Origin: Cryptomeria japonica
Lineage: Eukaryota > Streptophyta > Pinopsida > Cupressales > Cupressaceae
Direction of reading: 5' to 3'
NCBI RefSeq assembly: GCF_030272615.1
Contig: NC_081407.1
Location: forward strand, 442,922,213 to 442,986,212
DNA length: 64,000 bases
Made by a program: the position numbers and the translations under genes. Position 1 is the stretch's first letter, and every line of letters begins with the position of its first letter. Shown in pieces: positions 38,147 to 49,169 of this stretch. Below the pieces are notes generated by a model. It searched no databases. It was given only the letters and a program-made list of their open reading frames with translations, and was not told the origin of the DNA.

Positions 38147-38743
38147 CTATGTCTGCAGTTGATGGGCAAACAACATGTCCATCAACTCCTCTTTCAGTGC
38201 CACATCCTCATTCATGCGGGTATAACATCTACTCCCACAAATCATGCATGAATGAGATGTGGATCCATCTGCAGTGACCATGTCATCCGTCCCTGAGCAT
38301 ATCCCCGAGGAACTGACACACACATGCTGAATGGGCTCTATGTTGCCACCTGGAGCAATTAATGGCTCATCATCCAATACAAGAGGGTGTGCTAACTCTG
38401 TCCCATGTTGGATGATGGCACCAGTCAATGTTGTGGCCACCTGAAGAGTTTGTAGCTCCATCGAATCTTTCAACTCTACTGGGAAAGGCCGATGCACCTT
38501 GGGTTTGGGTGCTAGGGGGAGATGACTCTCTGGGGATACTCGCCTATGGTCTCCAAGTCTATCTTGGGCAGAGCTACCACCTCTACCATGGAACTCTCTC
38601 ATGTCAAAATAGTTTGACCGCACATTGAGGAAAAACTCAAAGTATACTTTTCTCAAAAAATACAATGGCACCTCATAATTATTACAAGGTGGATCATCAA
38701 AGACCATCCACCAGCTCTGCCAAAAAATATTCTTCATCTGCAC
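38147..38743 (-). pseudogene. Exon 3 of the unknown transposon gene
   Basis: This is a 198-codon open frame. It begins with an aromatic-rich block (NIFWQSWWMVFDDPP), continues RSNYFDMREFHGRGG, and ends with a low-complexity middle and a short Cys pair (CMICGSRC). The last codon TAG abuts a GTGTGT donor, consistent with an ancestral CAG|GT splice site. The upstream connection through 38744-39185 (containing the TRIM) to exon 2 is not resolved; frames there disagree. Confidence 0.55.
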
Positions 38744-38765
38744 ATTTGAACACCAATGTATGGGA

Positions 38766-39109
38766 TGTTGGCAGTGGGCCAGTGTCCCTCGTGGTGATTC
38801 ACAACATGGTTTAACAACCTCCTGTGGATTCTATAGGTCTCATGGTTGTATCGGGCATTGGCAGGTCAATCTTTTGGTGCAACGACAACCCTAGCTTGTA
38901 ACAAGTGGTATCAGAGCTTGGTCACAGGTTCAAATCACGCAGGTTGTGATGAGTGACAGTGGGAGGGGGATTGTTGGAAATGGTCCAGCGTCCCTCACAG
39001 TGATTCATGACAAGGTTTAACAACCTCCTGTGGATTCTATAAGTCTAGTGGTTGTATCAGGCATTGACAGATCAATCTTTTGGTGCAACAACAACCCTAG
39101 CTTGTAACA
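38766..39109 (+). mobile_element. TRIM (miniature LTR retroelement), 344 bp
   Basis: Two 138-bp terminal repeats (38766-38903 and 38972-39109), each starting TGTTGG and ending CTTGTAACA, enclose only 68 bp. Those 68 bp hold a methionine-tRNA primer site (TGGTATCAGAGC at 38906) and a polypurine tract (GGGAGGGGGAT, 38961-38971). Flanks TGGGA (38761) and TGCGA (39110) are a 4/5 target duplication. There is no coding capacity, so it is mobilised by others' enzymes. Confidence 0.93.
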
Positions 39110-39185
39110 TGCGAAAACTCTTTGCATTAAGAGGTAATGACTGACTAGGTTAGGATCAACAAAAAGGGCACATATTTGTTTTTTA

Positions 39186-40701
39186 TGATAACTCAATGAT
39201 GAATGAATAGTACCAAACCGGTACTGAGAGGGGGGGGTGAATCAGTACAGACAAAAATACAGACCTAAACCGGTTCAACAACAATTACTCCAAATGACTG
39301 GCAAATAGTGACACCGGTTTGAAACAGAGTGCAACTGGTAAAACTCAAAACAACTAAAACAATCATTAACCAGTTACTCACTGAGCTTTCCACTCAACTC
39401 AGAACTACACTACCATTTCACCCTTATGTATGAATAGGTAATCTATCATCATATCTTCACAACAGCTAGTTGAACATGTTTTATTGACATGCATAAAACA
39501 CAGAACCATCATATGCTTAATAGGTAATAACAAAGCATCACACATGACACACATATTTTTCACGTGGAAACCCAATTGGGAAAAACCATGGTGGGGATGA
39601 ATACCCACAAGTTTGTTGTTGAACTCTTTGGAAGTCCGCTCTGTTAGGAGCCTTGTCCTATTAATAACATATACAATAGGTTCTGTTAGGAACCGATCCT
39701 TTTAGGGATCACCTGGTTAAGGGTTAAACCCTATTAAGGGTACCTTGTTAGAGGACTTAAAGAACTCAATAGCTAAAGGATTTCCAGAGCTCTCTAGCTT
39801 TCCAGATCTCAATAACTTTGAGTTACCCTATTAAGGGATTTACAGCAAGTCGGTTAAGGCCACCCTATTAGGGGATTTCACAACTGTTGAGGTGGTTAGA
39901 GATCAATAGGTATTACAATGGTCTGGTAACAACACTCAATGCCAATGCAGATCCACTTAAGATCCTCTTCACCTTCTGCACTTACACTCTACAGGTATCA
40001 CTTCTCTCTTCTGGTCTAGCAAGTATCACATATCCCTTCTCTTGGATACTCACACACAACTTTTGCCAACAACGTTTGAAAGTCACAACATCGACCTTAT
40101 AGAAAATAGTTAGGTCAGAAGCATAAACCCTAAACCCTAAACCTAATAGGCTAAGGGATTCAGACGGTTCAATCCTGACTGTTGAGCATACTTCGTTAAT
40201 ATCCATTGTTCATTTTCCGCCATTTTACAGTCTTCTCATATTCCTAAGGTAGATAGGCAAGATCTTCTTTCCACTATTTCCATGGCAGCTGATAACCCAT
40301 CATGCATTATCGTCGTTTTATAGTCTTCTCATATTCCCGAGATAGATAGGTAAGATCTTCTTCATGCACCCAAGGTTTATGTGGAAACACGATCATCTTC
40401 TTGTTGTCATGCTAACTCATCGCACAAAGTCACCGGTTGAGCCACACAGACTTGAAGCACTTCAACTGGAAACCCTAAGGTTGAGACTACGAACCGGTAG
40501 TCATTCAATGCTTCCTTGTGCTAGTTCCATAACCATATGTCGGTTCACCTTTAAACAAGCACACCACTTCACTTTGGCCCAAATGCATGTTCACAGTGTT
40601 ATACTGATTCTCTCATATGCCGGTTCACACCTTTGCAACATATTGACATCAATGACAACATACAATGTCATTATGTCCACATACCGGTTCTCATAATGCC
40701 A
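39186..40701 (-). repeat. 3' LTR of Copia element 2
   Basis: Begins TGATAACTCAATG and ends CTCATAATGCCA on the plus strand. It includes the run of (C/T)CTGTTAGG-like motifs also seen in the other Copia LTRs. Confidence 0.95.
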
Positions 40702-40716
40702 ACAATCTCCCCCTTT
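40702..40716 (-). promoter_or_regulatory. Polypurine tract of Copia element 2
   Basis: On the minus strand this reads AAAGGGGGAGATTGT directly before the LTR start TGGCATTATG. Confidence 0.85.
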
Positions 40717-40949
40717 GGCATTGATGGCAATATACAAAGATATCTCTCCGCTTCACATCTTCTCCCCCAATTTCTATAGATGTCTTCTCTACTTCACATC
40801 TTCTCCCCCTTTGACAACAATGCCAAAGTGGAGGCACAAACTTCCCTGTTCCATTATGCTGCTCCCCCTGAGGAGTAGCATCCTTCAACACATCAATCCT
40901 GAAGAAAGATTTGACTATGCAATACATGACTGATGTGGAGAATATACCT

Positions 40950-43900
40950 TTAGTTCACCTCTTGAAGGGGCAGTACCCCTAATTCACCTCTTAAGTGTGT
41001 AAATGTAGTCTTTGGGAGAGGCTTGGTGAATATGTCTGCTAACTGCTCCTTACTGGACACATGCTCCAGTGCAATCTCTTTGTTCTGAACCTTTTCCCTC
41101 AAGAAATGATACTTAAGCTCAAAGTGCTTGGTTCTAGAATGTAAAACTAGATTCTTGGAGATATTAATTGCACTAGTATTGTCACAAAATATGCTTACCG
41201 GTTCCGATAAAGGAACTTTGAAGCCTTTCAATACATGCTTCATCCAAATTGTCTGAGTGCAGTTCATGAAAGCTGCAACATACTTCACTTCCGTTGTAGA
41301 CTGAGAGATACAACTCTTCTTTTTACTCATCCATGAGACCAGTCTACCACCAAGGAATAATGCACCACCGGTTGTGCTCTTCTGGTCGTCTACATTACCA
41401 GCCCAATCAGCATCTGTGAACACTTTCAAGCTGAAGTCCTTGCTATATGGATACCACAATCCATAGTCAATAGTTCCCTTCAGATACCTAAGAATCCGCT
41501 TGACTGCAACCAAGTGGGATTCTCTTGGACTTTTCTAGAACCTTGCAATAATGCCAACTGCATGTGCAATATCCGGTCTGCTATGCACTACATATTGCAA
41601 CTTACCAATCATTGATCAGTATTCCTTCTCATCAACCAATGCAGAATCATCCTCTTTTGATAATTTGCAACCGGTCACCATTGGTGTACCAACCGGTTTG
41701 CTATCTTCTATGAAAAAGGTCTTCAACACCTCTTTGACATATTTGGACTGAGTGATAAAGATTCCATCTTTCATCTGTTGGGTCTGCACTCCAATGAAGA
41801 ACTTAATCTCCCCTATAAGTGACATCTCAAACTCTTCCTTCATCTCATCAGCAAACTCATGACTCATCTTGTCATCTCCACCAAAGATAATGCCATCAAC
41901 AAAAACTTCACAGATCAGGATCTGATCTCCTTCAAATTTCAAGTAGATGTTGCTATATTCACTTGTTCTCTCAAATCCAATCTTCACAAGATGGGAATGT
42001 AGACGTTCATACCATACCCTAGGTGCTTTCTTTAGATCATATAAGGCTTTATGTAGCCTACATACCATGTCACTATCTTCAGATAGAGCAAACCCATCTG
42101 GTTGCTCAATATACACCTCCTCTTCAAGTACACCATTTAGGAATGCAGATTTTACATCCATCTGATATACTTTGAAGCCTTTAAAATCTGCATATGCAAG
42201 AAGCATACTAACTCATTCCAATCTGGCTATAGGAGCAAAGGTTTCTCCATAGTCTTCTCCTTCTTCTTGAGCATATCCTTTGCACACCAATTTGGCTATG
42301 TTCCTAATCACTATGCCATCCTTATTCAGCTTGTTTCTAAACACCCATTTGGTGCCAATGACATTTTTATGTTATGGTCTGGGTACCAAGGACCATGTAC
42401 CATTTTTCTCTATCTGGTCAAGTTCCTCTTCCATTGCCTTGATCCAGTCTTCATCTTTATGAGCCTCTTTGAATGACTTAGGCTCAAATTCAGAGATCAA
42501 ACATGAGTTTTCTCTGATCTTTCTTCTTGTAAGGATTCCTGCATCCTTATCTCCTATGATCTGGTTAGGATCATGATTCAGCTTGACATACCGAGGAATA
42601 GTCTTGACTGGTTCTTCTTGCTTTTCCTCTTCATCCTCATCTTCATCAGTATCAACATTCACCGGTTCAGGAACACTGTTACTAGTACTTGGTTGACTGA
42701 CAACTAGTTCTCAGAAGGTTGCAATTGGTTCATTTACAGCTTGCTCACTGCTGGTTTCCTTAGTTTTCTCAAAGGATTCATCCACTCTTACATTAATACT
42801 TTCCATAATTCTCTGAGTTCTATTGTTGTAACACTTGAGAGCTTTACTCTCGGTGGAATATCCTAGGAATATTCCCTCATCGCATTTGGCTTCAAATTTG
42901 CCCTGATGTTCACTCCTCTTGATGTAACATTTGCTACCAAATACCCTAAAGTAGCTAACCATAGGTGTCTTACCGGTCCAATACTCATAAGGATTCTTGT
43001 CCTTACCTTTCTTGATGAGTACCCAGTTCATTGTGTAGACTACAGTGCTCACCGCTTCTCTCCAAAAGGTGTGAGCTACCTTTCCTTGAATCAACAAGGT
43101 TCTAGTTGCTTCAACCACAGTCTGGTTATTCCTCTCTACTAGGCCATTCTATTGTGGAGTCCAGGGGGCAGACAGTTGCCTCTTGATGCCAAATTCTTCA
43201 CAATACTTGTTGAATTCACCGGAAGTGAATTCCCCTCCTTGATCAGTTCTAAGACACTTGATCCTTTTACCGCTTTTCTTCTCCACTAATGCTCTGAAAT
43301 CTTTGAACTTAACAAAGGGTTCAGACTTGTCTTTCAAGAATGTGACCCACTTCATTCTTGAGTAGTCATCAGTGAGAATCATGAAGTACCTATCACCCTG
43401 CACACTTCTGGTTTTCATAGGACCACACAAATCAGTATGCACAAGATCAAGCAAGTTGACAGCAGTGAAAGATTTACCTTTAAAGGTTGAGGAAGACATT
43501 TTCCCCAATTGACACTCTCTGCACAAGGTATTATCTAGTTTTCTTAGCATCAGCAACCCTCTAACTGCCTTGATCTTACTAGCCTTCACAATGTTATCAA
43601 AGTTTGCATGGCAGAGTCTCCTATGCCATATCCAGCTATCATCAAATTTAGCCAGAAGACATGTACTTATATTTGCATTCAGATGAAATAGGTTACCTTT
43701 GGTCTGCATGCCGGTGGCCACCAATTCACCATCTTTTCCTTTGATTCTGTAGACTCCATTCTTGAATTCCAGAGTGAGGCCACTGTCATTCAACTGGGCA
43801 ACACTCAGAAGGTTGTGTCTAAGACCATCAACCCAGTACACATTGTCAGCACTACTCTTTCCATTTAGAGAGATGGACCCTCTGCCTTTGATCATGCATG

Positions 43901-45041
43901 GTGCATCATTGCCAAAGCGAACCACACCACCATCATACTCCTCCAAGGATAGAAACTTGCTTTGGTCGCCATTCATATGGTGAGAACAACCACTGTCAAT
44001 GATCCATTGATTGGAATTATCAAACCGGGAGACAAGAGCCTTCTTGTCTGCCACATCTTCCTTTACAGCGACAAACACAATGTCTTCATTCTCTTCTTCT
44101 TCTGATTCCTCATCTGTGACACCTTCATCAACTGCCACAAAATAGTTTCTCTGGTTTCCTCCTTTGAATTTCTTGAACCTTTCTAGTTTGTCCTTGATAT
44201 CGCCATTAGGATAGTTTATAGCAATATGTCCTATTCGGTTACAAGAAAAGCATTTCAAAGGTAGCTTACCTTTGTATTTACCGGTTCCTTTAGGAAGCTT
44301 CCTGGCAAGGAGAGCTTCAAATGCCATCAGAATCTCCTCATCATCCATTTCTCTGCTTTGTCTAGGTTCACCACTAGTGCTATCTTCTTTTCCTTTTCTA
44401 GATGGTATAGCAGAGGCTTTAAATGCTGATTTAGTCTTTTGAACACTGCTATCAAAACTATTTAGCTCATAGGCTGTCAATTTGGCTATGATGGAGTTCA
44501 AGGATACCTTGGTCTTGTCTATTGATCTTAGCTCCTGAATAGTAGCAACCCTTATTGTATAGACCGACAATAGGGATCTCAGGACTTTGCTTACCATAGT
44601 GGAATCTTCTATTTTACCACCTACACTCTTGATTTCTCCAACAACTATTTTGATTCTTATTTCATACTGCTGAATGGTCTCACCTTCAACCATCCACATA
44701 TCTTCAAACTTCCCTCTCAGGATTTCTTCCTTAGCCTATTTTACATGTTCATCACCACCATAGATATTTTCAAGTGCATCCCATACCTCTTTGGGATTTA
44801 CCTTGTCCTGAACATCAATAAAATCAATGTCAAATAGACTACTAATAAGGGCTTCCATGACTTGCCCATTTTCTTGTATCTCTCTCTTTTGGTCATCAGT
44901 GAGAGTGCCGGTAGGGACAACATAGACATTCTCAACATAACTCTAGTGTTGAGCACCCATGCTTCTAATGAATATCTTCATCCTATCTTTCCATATGCCA
45001 AAATTTTCCCTGTTAAACTTTGGACCTTCCCTCTTCATCAT
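40950..45041 (-). pseudogene. Copia gag-pol polyprotein, in frame with 8 stops
   Basis: This is one frame of 1,364 codons from ATG at 45041 to the stop at 40950. Domains in order: gag (NFGIWKDRMK), zinc knuckle (CFSCNRIGHIAINY, last Cys lost), protease (WIIDSGCSHHM), pre-integrase (WHRRLCHANF), integrase (HTDLCGP, RTDQGGEF, NGLVERNN: D-D-E present), RT (VYQMDVKSAFLNG, and FVDG in place of YVDD), and RNase H (TDADWAG). Eight nonsense codons include AQH-TAG (TGG in copy 1), VK-TAG, PQ-TAG (CAG in copy 1), TF-TGA, RP-TAA, LE-TGA, EY-TGA and RF-TAG. No frameshift occurs. With the RT catalytic Asp changed and the stops, it cannot act on its own. Confidence 0.95.
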
Positions 45042-45112
45042 TTGACTGGGATCTTTACCTCAAGCGGTCAAGCTTACAATACAGAGGACCTAGAGGAAGA
45101 TTTGATACCAAT

Positions 45113-46625
45113 TGATAACTCAATGATGAATGAATAGTACCAAACCGGTACTGAGAGGGGGGGTGAATCAATACAGACAAAAATACAGACCTAAACCAGT
45201 TCAACAGCAATTACTCCAAATGACCTGCAAACAGTGACACCGGTTTGAAACAAAGTGCAACCGGTAAAACTCAGAACAACTAAAACAATCATTATCCAGT
45301 TACTCACTGACCTTTCCACTCAACTCAGAGCTGCACTACCATTTCACCCTTATGTATGAATAGGTAATCTATCATCATATCTTCACAACAACTAGTTCAA
45401 CATGTTTTATTGATAGGCATAAAACACAGAACCATCATATGCTTAACACGTAATAACAAAGCATCACAAGATAAAAAGTAGCACACATGACACACATATT
45501 TTTCACATGGAAACCCAACTGGGAAAAACCACGATGGAGATGAATACCCACAAGTTTGTTGTTGAACTCTTTGGAAGTCTGCTCTGTTAGGAGCCTTGTC
45601 CTGTTAAAGACAGGTACAATAGGTTAGGGGTCACCCGGTTAAGGGTTAAACCCTGTTAAGGGTACCTTGTTAGAGGATTTCAAGAACTCAATAGCTAAAG
45701 GATTTCCAGAGCTCTCTAGCTTTCCAGATCTCAATAACTTCGAGTTACCCTGTTAAGGGATTTACAGCAAGCCGGTTAAGGCCACCCTGTTAGGGGATTT
45801 CACAACTGTTGAGGTGGTTAGAGATCAACATGTATTACAATGATCTGGTAACAACACTCAATGCCAATGCAGATCCACTTAAGCTCCTCTTCACCTTCTA
45901 CACTTACACTCTGTAGGTATCACTTCTCTCTTCTGGTCTAGCAAGTATCACGTATCCCTTCTCTTGGATACTCACACACAACTTTTGCCAACAACATTTG
46001 AAAGAGTCACAACATCGACCTTATAGAAAATAGTTAGGTTGGAAGCATAAACCCTAAACCCTAAACCTAATAGGCTAAGGAATTTAGACTGTTCAAACAT
46101 AACCGTTGAGCATACTTCATTAATCTCCATCGTTTGTTTTCTGTCATTTTACAGTCTTCTCATATTCCCAAGGTAGATAGGCAAGATCTTCTTTCGACTG
46201 TTTCCATGGCAGCTGATAACCCATCACGCATTATCACCGTTTTATAGTCTTCTCATATTCTTGAGATAGATAGGCAAGATCTTCTTCATGCACCCAAGGT
46301 TTACGTGGCAACATGATCATCTTCTTATTGTCATGCTAACTCATCGCACAAAGTCACCAGTTGAGCCACATAGACTTGAAGCACTTCAACCGGAAACCCT
46401 AAGGTTGAGACTATGAACCGGTAGTCATTCAATGCTTCCTTGTGCCAATTCCATAACCATATGCCGGTTCACCTTTAAACAAGCACACCACTTCACTTTG
46501 ACCCAAACGTCGATTCACAGTGTTATACAGGTTCTCTCATATGCCGGGTCACACCTTTGCAACATATTGACATCAATGACAACATACAATGTCATTATGT
46601 CCACATACCGGTTCTCATAATGCCA
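45113..46625 (-). repeat. 5' LTR of Copia element 2
   Basis: It has the same ends as 39186-40701, with scattered substitutions and small indels, so the insertion is not very recent. Confidence 0.95.
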
Positions 46626-47130
46626 ATAGTTTACTAATTTATTTATTTTCACTCCCTTGTATGATAACCCACCAGCATAGTATTGATGACACATATCCCT
46701 AAAGTTACCCCATTTTATAATTTGTGTGGAAACGACTGTGGCACCACTAGCTAATGTTTCTATGCTAGTGGTGAGGGATTTATGATGCTCAAGCTCAAAT
46801 GTTTTCAATTTATTAATCGGTCTATTTATTTTAGACGTGTTTTGCCCTAATTGATTAATCAATTGCTCCTATGTTTTAGGTCTACAGTCAAAAGGAGGAA
46901 CTGGATGTGTATCTTGCGGGTTTTGTTTGGGGTTTTCAAGAGGTGCATTTTTTTGTTGTTGTTGTGGATTATCAGAATCTGGTTTTGAAACAAAAAATAA
47001 AAAAACCTAATCAAAATAAATGAAATTAAATTCAAAACGTAAAACAAATTGAATAAACGAGAAAGAAAGACAAAAACTAAAAAAACTAACCTTGATCTAT
47101 AATGTTTGGTGGAGAAATGTGGCAGACCAT
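46626..47130 (-). pseudogene. Exons 1-2 of the unknown transposon gene
   Basis: The ATG at 47130 opens a 13-codon exon ending at a GTTAGT donor. Intron 1 (46979-47090) ends ACCAG. Exon 2 is in frame and encodes a Gln/Pro-rich stretch (DNPQQQQKNAP), then a charged segment (NRPINKLKTFELEHHKSL). It is cut by the LTR of Copia element 2. There is one in-frame TAG. Confidence 0.6.
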
Positions 47131-47423
47131 TCGTAGTTTCGTGGAGAAAAAGGAGGAAAAAATGTCGTGGTCATAGGGAAAATAAGACCTAGTCCTTTAA
47201 AAAACTTTTTTTACAAGTACTGCGTAAGCGATTTTTTAGGGCTTATGAGCACGTACGCGCTCACTTTCCTAAAAGCAGTGCGTATGCACTCACTTTCCTA
47301 AAGACAGTGCTTACGCACTCACTTTCCTAAAGACAGTGCGTACGCACTCACTTTCCTAAAGACAGCGCGTACGCGATGATTTCAAATTTTAGAACCACGT
47401 ACACGCTGCTTGTTTTTTCATGT
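47131..47423. other. Right subterminal region of the DNA transposon
   Basis: It lies between the start codon of the multi-exon gene and the right terminal repeat, so it should hold that gene's promoter. Four 29-bp tandem units occupy 47252-47367. Confidence 0.6.
47252..47367 (+). repeat. Four 29-bp subterminal repeats with GTACGC ends
   Basis: Each unit is close to CGTACGCACTCACTTTCCTA then AAGACAGTG. The final part of each unit with the start of the next makes GTGCGTACGCAC-like palindromes. These are candidate transposase-binding sites, as subterminal repeats are in CACTA elements. Confidence 0.85.
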
Positions 47424-47463
47424 TTTTTGGGTGGTGTCCACTTTTCTGACCACCATCTTTGTG
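47424..47463 (-). repeat. Right terminal inverted repeat
   Basis: On the minus strand it reads CACAAAGATGGTGGTCAGAA then AAGTGGACAC, matching the left end except for two transitions and a 10-bp gap. Confidence 0.75.
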
Positions 47464-47553
47464 CACATACCCTTAAGATAGGATAAACTATCTTATGTAA
47501 TGTATGGAAATTAGGAATTAGGGTTTCACCAAGTAAATCCACTAAATAACCCA
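47464..47553. other. 90-bp stretch between transposon end and Gypsy LTR
   Basis: No feature is recognised. It is unlike the Gypsy DNA that flanks the left end of the transposon. Confidence 0.5.
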
Positions 47554-49169
47554 ATTAACATAATTACATTGAAAGAAGGTTGAACCCAATAGCTCTAGGC
47601 TCAATCCCAATGGGGAAAGGTCTAAGATTCTAATTGGATTCAATTGGTTATTATTGATTATCCTCTTTCTTAATTGAATGTGGAATGTAATTATAAAATT
47701 AGGATAGAAGTATGAATAATTGAAGTAAATTATCACAAACAAACTATTACAAATATCTCATGGAGCCACAAATTGAGATCTAAGGAGAAGAAGATGATTA
47801 GAACATGTTCCAATAAGTTTGACCTAATTTTTTAGGACTAGGTAGCACAGATTCACCCTAGTCTGAATTTTCCTTCGTCGAAAGTTGAACCTGTTCATCA
47901 TTGTCGACGCTGTCAAAATTCCTGAGTACAACTCCTGCACATAGAAAGAGAGGGAAAGATGTTGGGAATAAGGGTTTGTCTTAGGTCAAACCTCAATTTT
48001 GGAATTAACCATTGTAAAGTGCAAAATTGGGGGCTTAGCCAATTCTCCACATAGAAGTGGGAATTTCACTAAGCTCAATTTTCACTTGGGAGAAACTTTA
48101 CATTCAAAAGAGGGGTTGATTCTACTAGATCCAACCCCAAAGGATGTAAAGACTAAATACTAAGTAGATTGGTTGAAATTGGGATGTGTTGACCCTATTT
48201 TGTAAGTTGACTAGTTGAATTAAGGCAAAATGCTGAAAATGAACACAAAGTATGTGAAAACAATGAGCTACAGATTCCGGATTTAGTCGTGCCCCTAGAT
48301 CTGAGAAGTTTGATATGATTCAGAGTTGCTCTATGAAATCGAGAAAAAGTTGTAGGGACAATGTGTCCAGACACGGGCACCCTCCAATCAGTCCTCCAAA
48401 ATTTCCGCGTGTAAAAAAGGGTTTTTCCATCTCTACGAATAAAGCTTAATTCTAGAAGTACAACTGCACACCTGTTTCTTGCACACATAAAGAAAGGGAA
48501 ATGTATTGGGAATAGGGGTTTTTCTTCAGGTCAAACCCCAGTTTTAGAATTAACCAAGTGGTTGAAATAATGTAAATGAAATGATTGAAAGTAGAAATCC
48601 TCCTCTTTGAGGAGATGTTGAATTGCTTGAAAATGAAATGCTTATACCTCCTTGTGAAGTTTTGCTTATCTCCACACCGAATTATGATTTCATGAAGAAT
48701 AATGATTATCTTCTCTTTAATCTTTGTAATCTTGACTCTATTGTTGCTCCAAAACTTGAAGGAAGACTAAAAATGCTCAATTTCTCTTGAATGCTTGATG
48801 TAGTTTCATGATATTGTGTTATGTCAAATGGGAGGGGAAATTCCTCTTATATACTTGCCAGTGGAATTAATTGACTGATTTTCTGACTTGGGCCGACATA
48901 GGGTGGATTTTCCTGTTTCATATTTGAGTTAGGTCCAACAGAGGGGGTCATGATAGGCCCCGATTAAGGGGTTCCAGGGTGCCACGCCCTGGTCCTGCAA
49001 TATTTTGGGGTAGGATAAAGGTGGCTCTTGAGTACATTATTGAATTTCAAGGTGTTTTTGATGTGCATGAGCATATTCAAGTCTCCGATCAGGTAGAGGG
49101 GTGCAAACACTAAGGCAAAGACCCAAATGCAGTCGAAAAATGTGAGGGGTGCAAGTTTAGGACATTACA
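47554..49169 (-). repeat. 3' LTR of Gypsy-type copy 2
   Basis: It is 1.62 kb, collinear with 3217-4849, and ends GGACATTACA. The left end (ATTAACATAATTACATTG) is diverged from TGTTACACAG in copy 1, so that boundary is approximate. Confidence 0.75.

Larger units (their letters stand above)
39186..46625 (-). mobile_element. Full-length Copia element 2
   Basis: Two LTRs of 1,516 and 1,513 bp flank a 4.4-kb interior that encodes a complete gag-pol on the minus strand. The primer site (TGGTATCAAA, 45101-45110) is 2 nt inside the right LTR and the polypurine tract (40702-40716) abuts the left. It belongs to the same family as the truncated element at 1-3216. No matching 5-bp duplication is seen (TTTTA against ATAGT). 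It interrupts exon 2 of the transposon gene. Confidence 0.95.
13597..47130 (-). pseudogene. Multi-exon gene of the DNA transposon, unknown function
   Basis: I reconstructed it from splice signals. Coding exons on the minus strand are: 1, 47091-47130; 2, 46626-46978 (interrupted by Copia); 3, 38147-38743 and probably further right; 4, 37968-38030; 5, 37785-37862; 6, 37584-37652; 7, 37413-37484; 8, 37248-37316; 9, 24889-24957; 10, 24683-24796; 11, 13597-13659 with TAG. Exons 4-11 are each a whole number of codons (21, 26, 23, 24, 23, 23, 38, 21), so those introns are phase 0. Most are about 100-130 bp with GT...AG ends, apart from those enlarged by insertions. Visible damage includes CAG-to-TAG-type stops in exon 2 (46869-46871) and at the exon 3 donor, a changed acceptor before exon 7 (ACAT) and a changed donor after exon 8 (AT). 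I do not recognise the product. Its place opposite the transposase suggests a second transposon protein. Confidence 0.65.
6831..47463. mobile_element. DNA transposon, ~9.7-kb core split by nested retroelements
   Basis: Terminal inverted repeats sit at the two ends. The first 20 bp match at 18 positions (both differences are transitions), followed after a 10-bp indel by an identical AAGTGGACAC. Inside the ends are subterminal repeats rich in GCGTACGC and TGCGTATGC, a transposase-like plus-strand gene, and a convergent multi-exon minus-strand gene. Four LTR-type elements (13767-24669, 24979-37167, 38766-39109, 39186-46625) account for about 30.9 kb. Two have perfect 5-bp duplications and the TRIM a 4/5 one, so they are clearly later. 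The layout resembles CACTA-type elements, but the protein does not look like the CACTA transposase to me. No target duplication is evident (left flank ATTGCT, right flank CACATA), and the left flank is Gypsy DNA that does not resume on the right. Confidence 0.7.
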
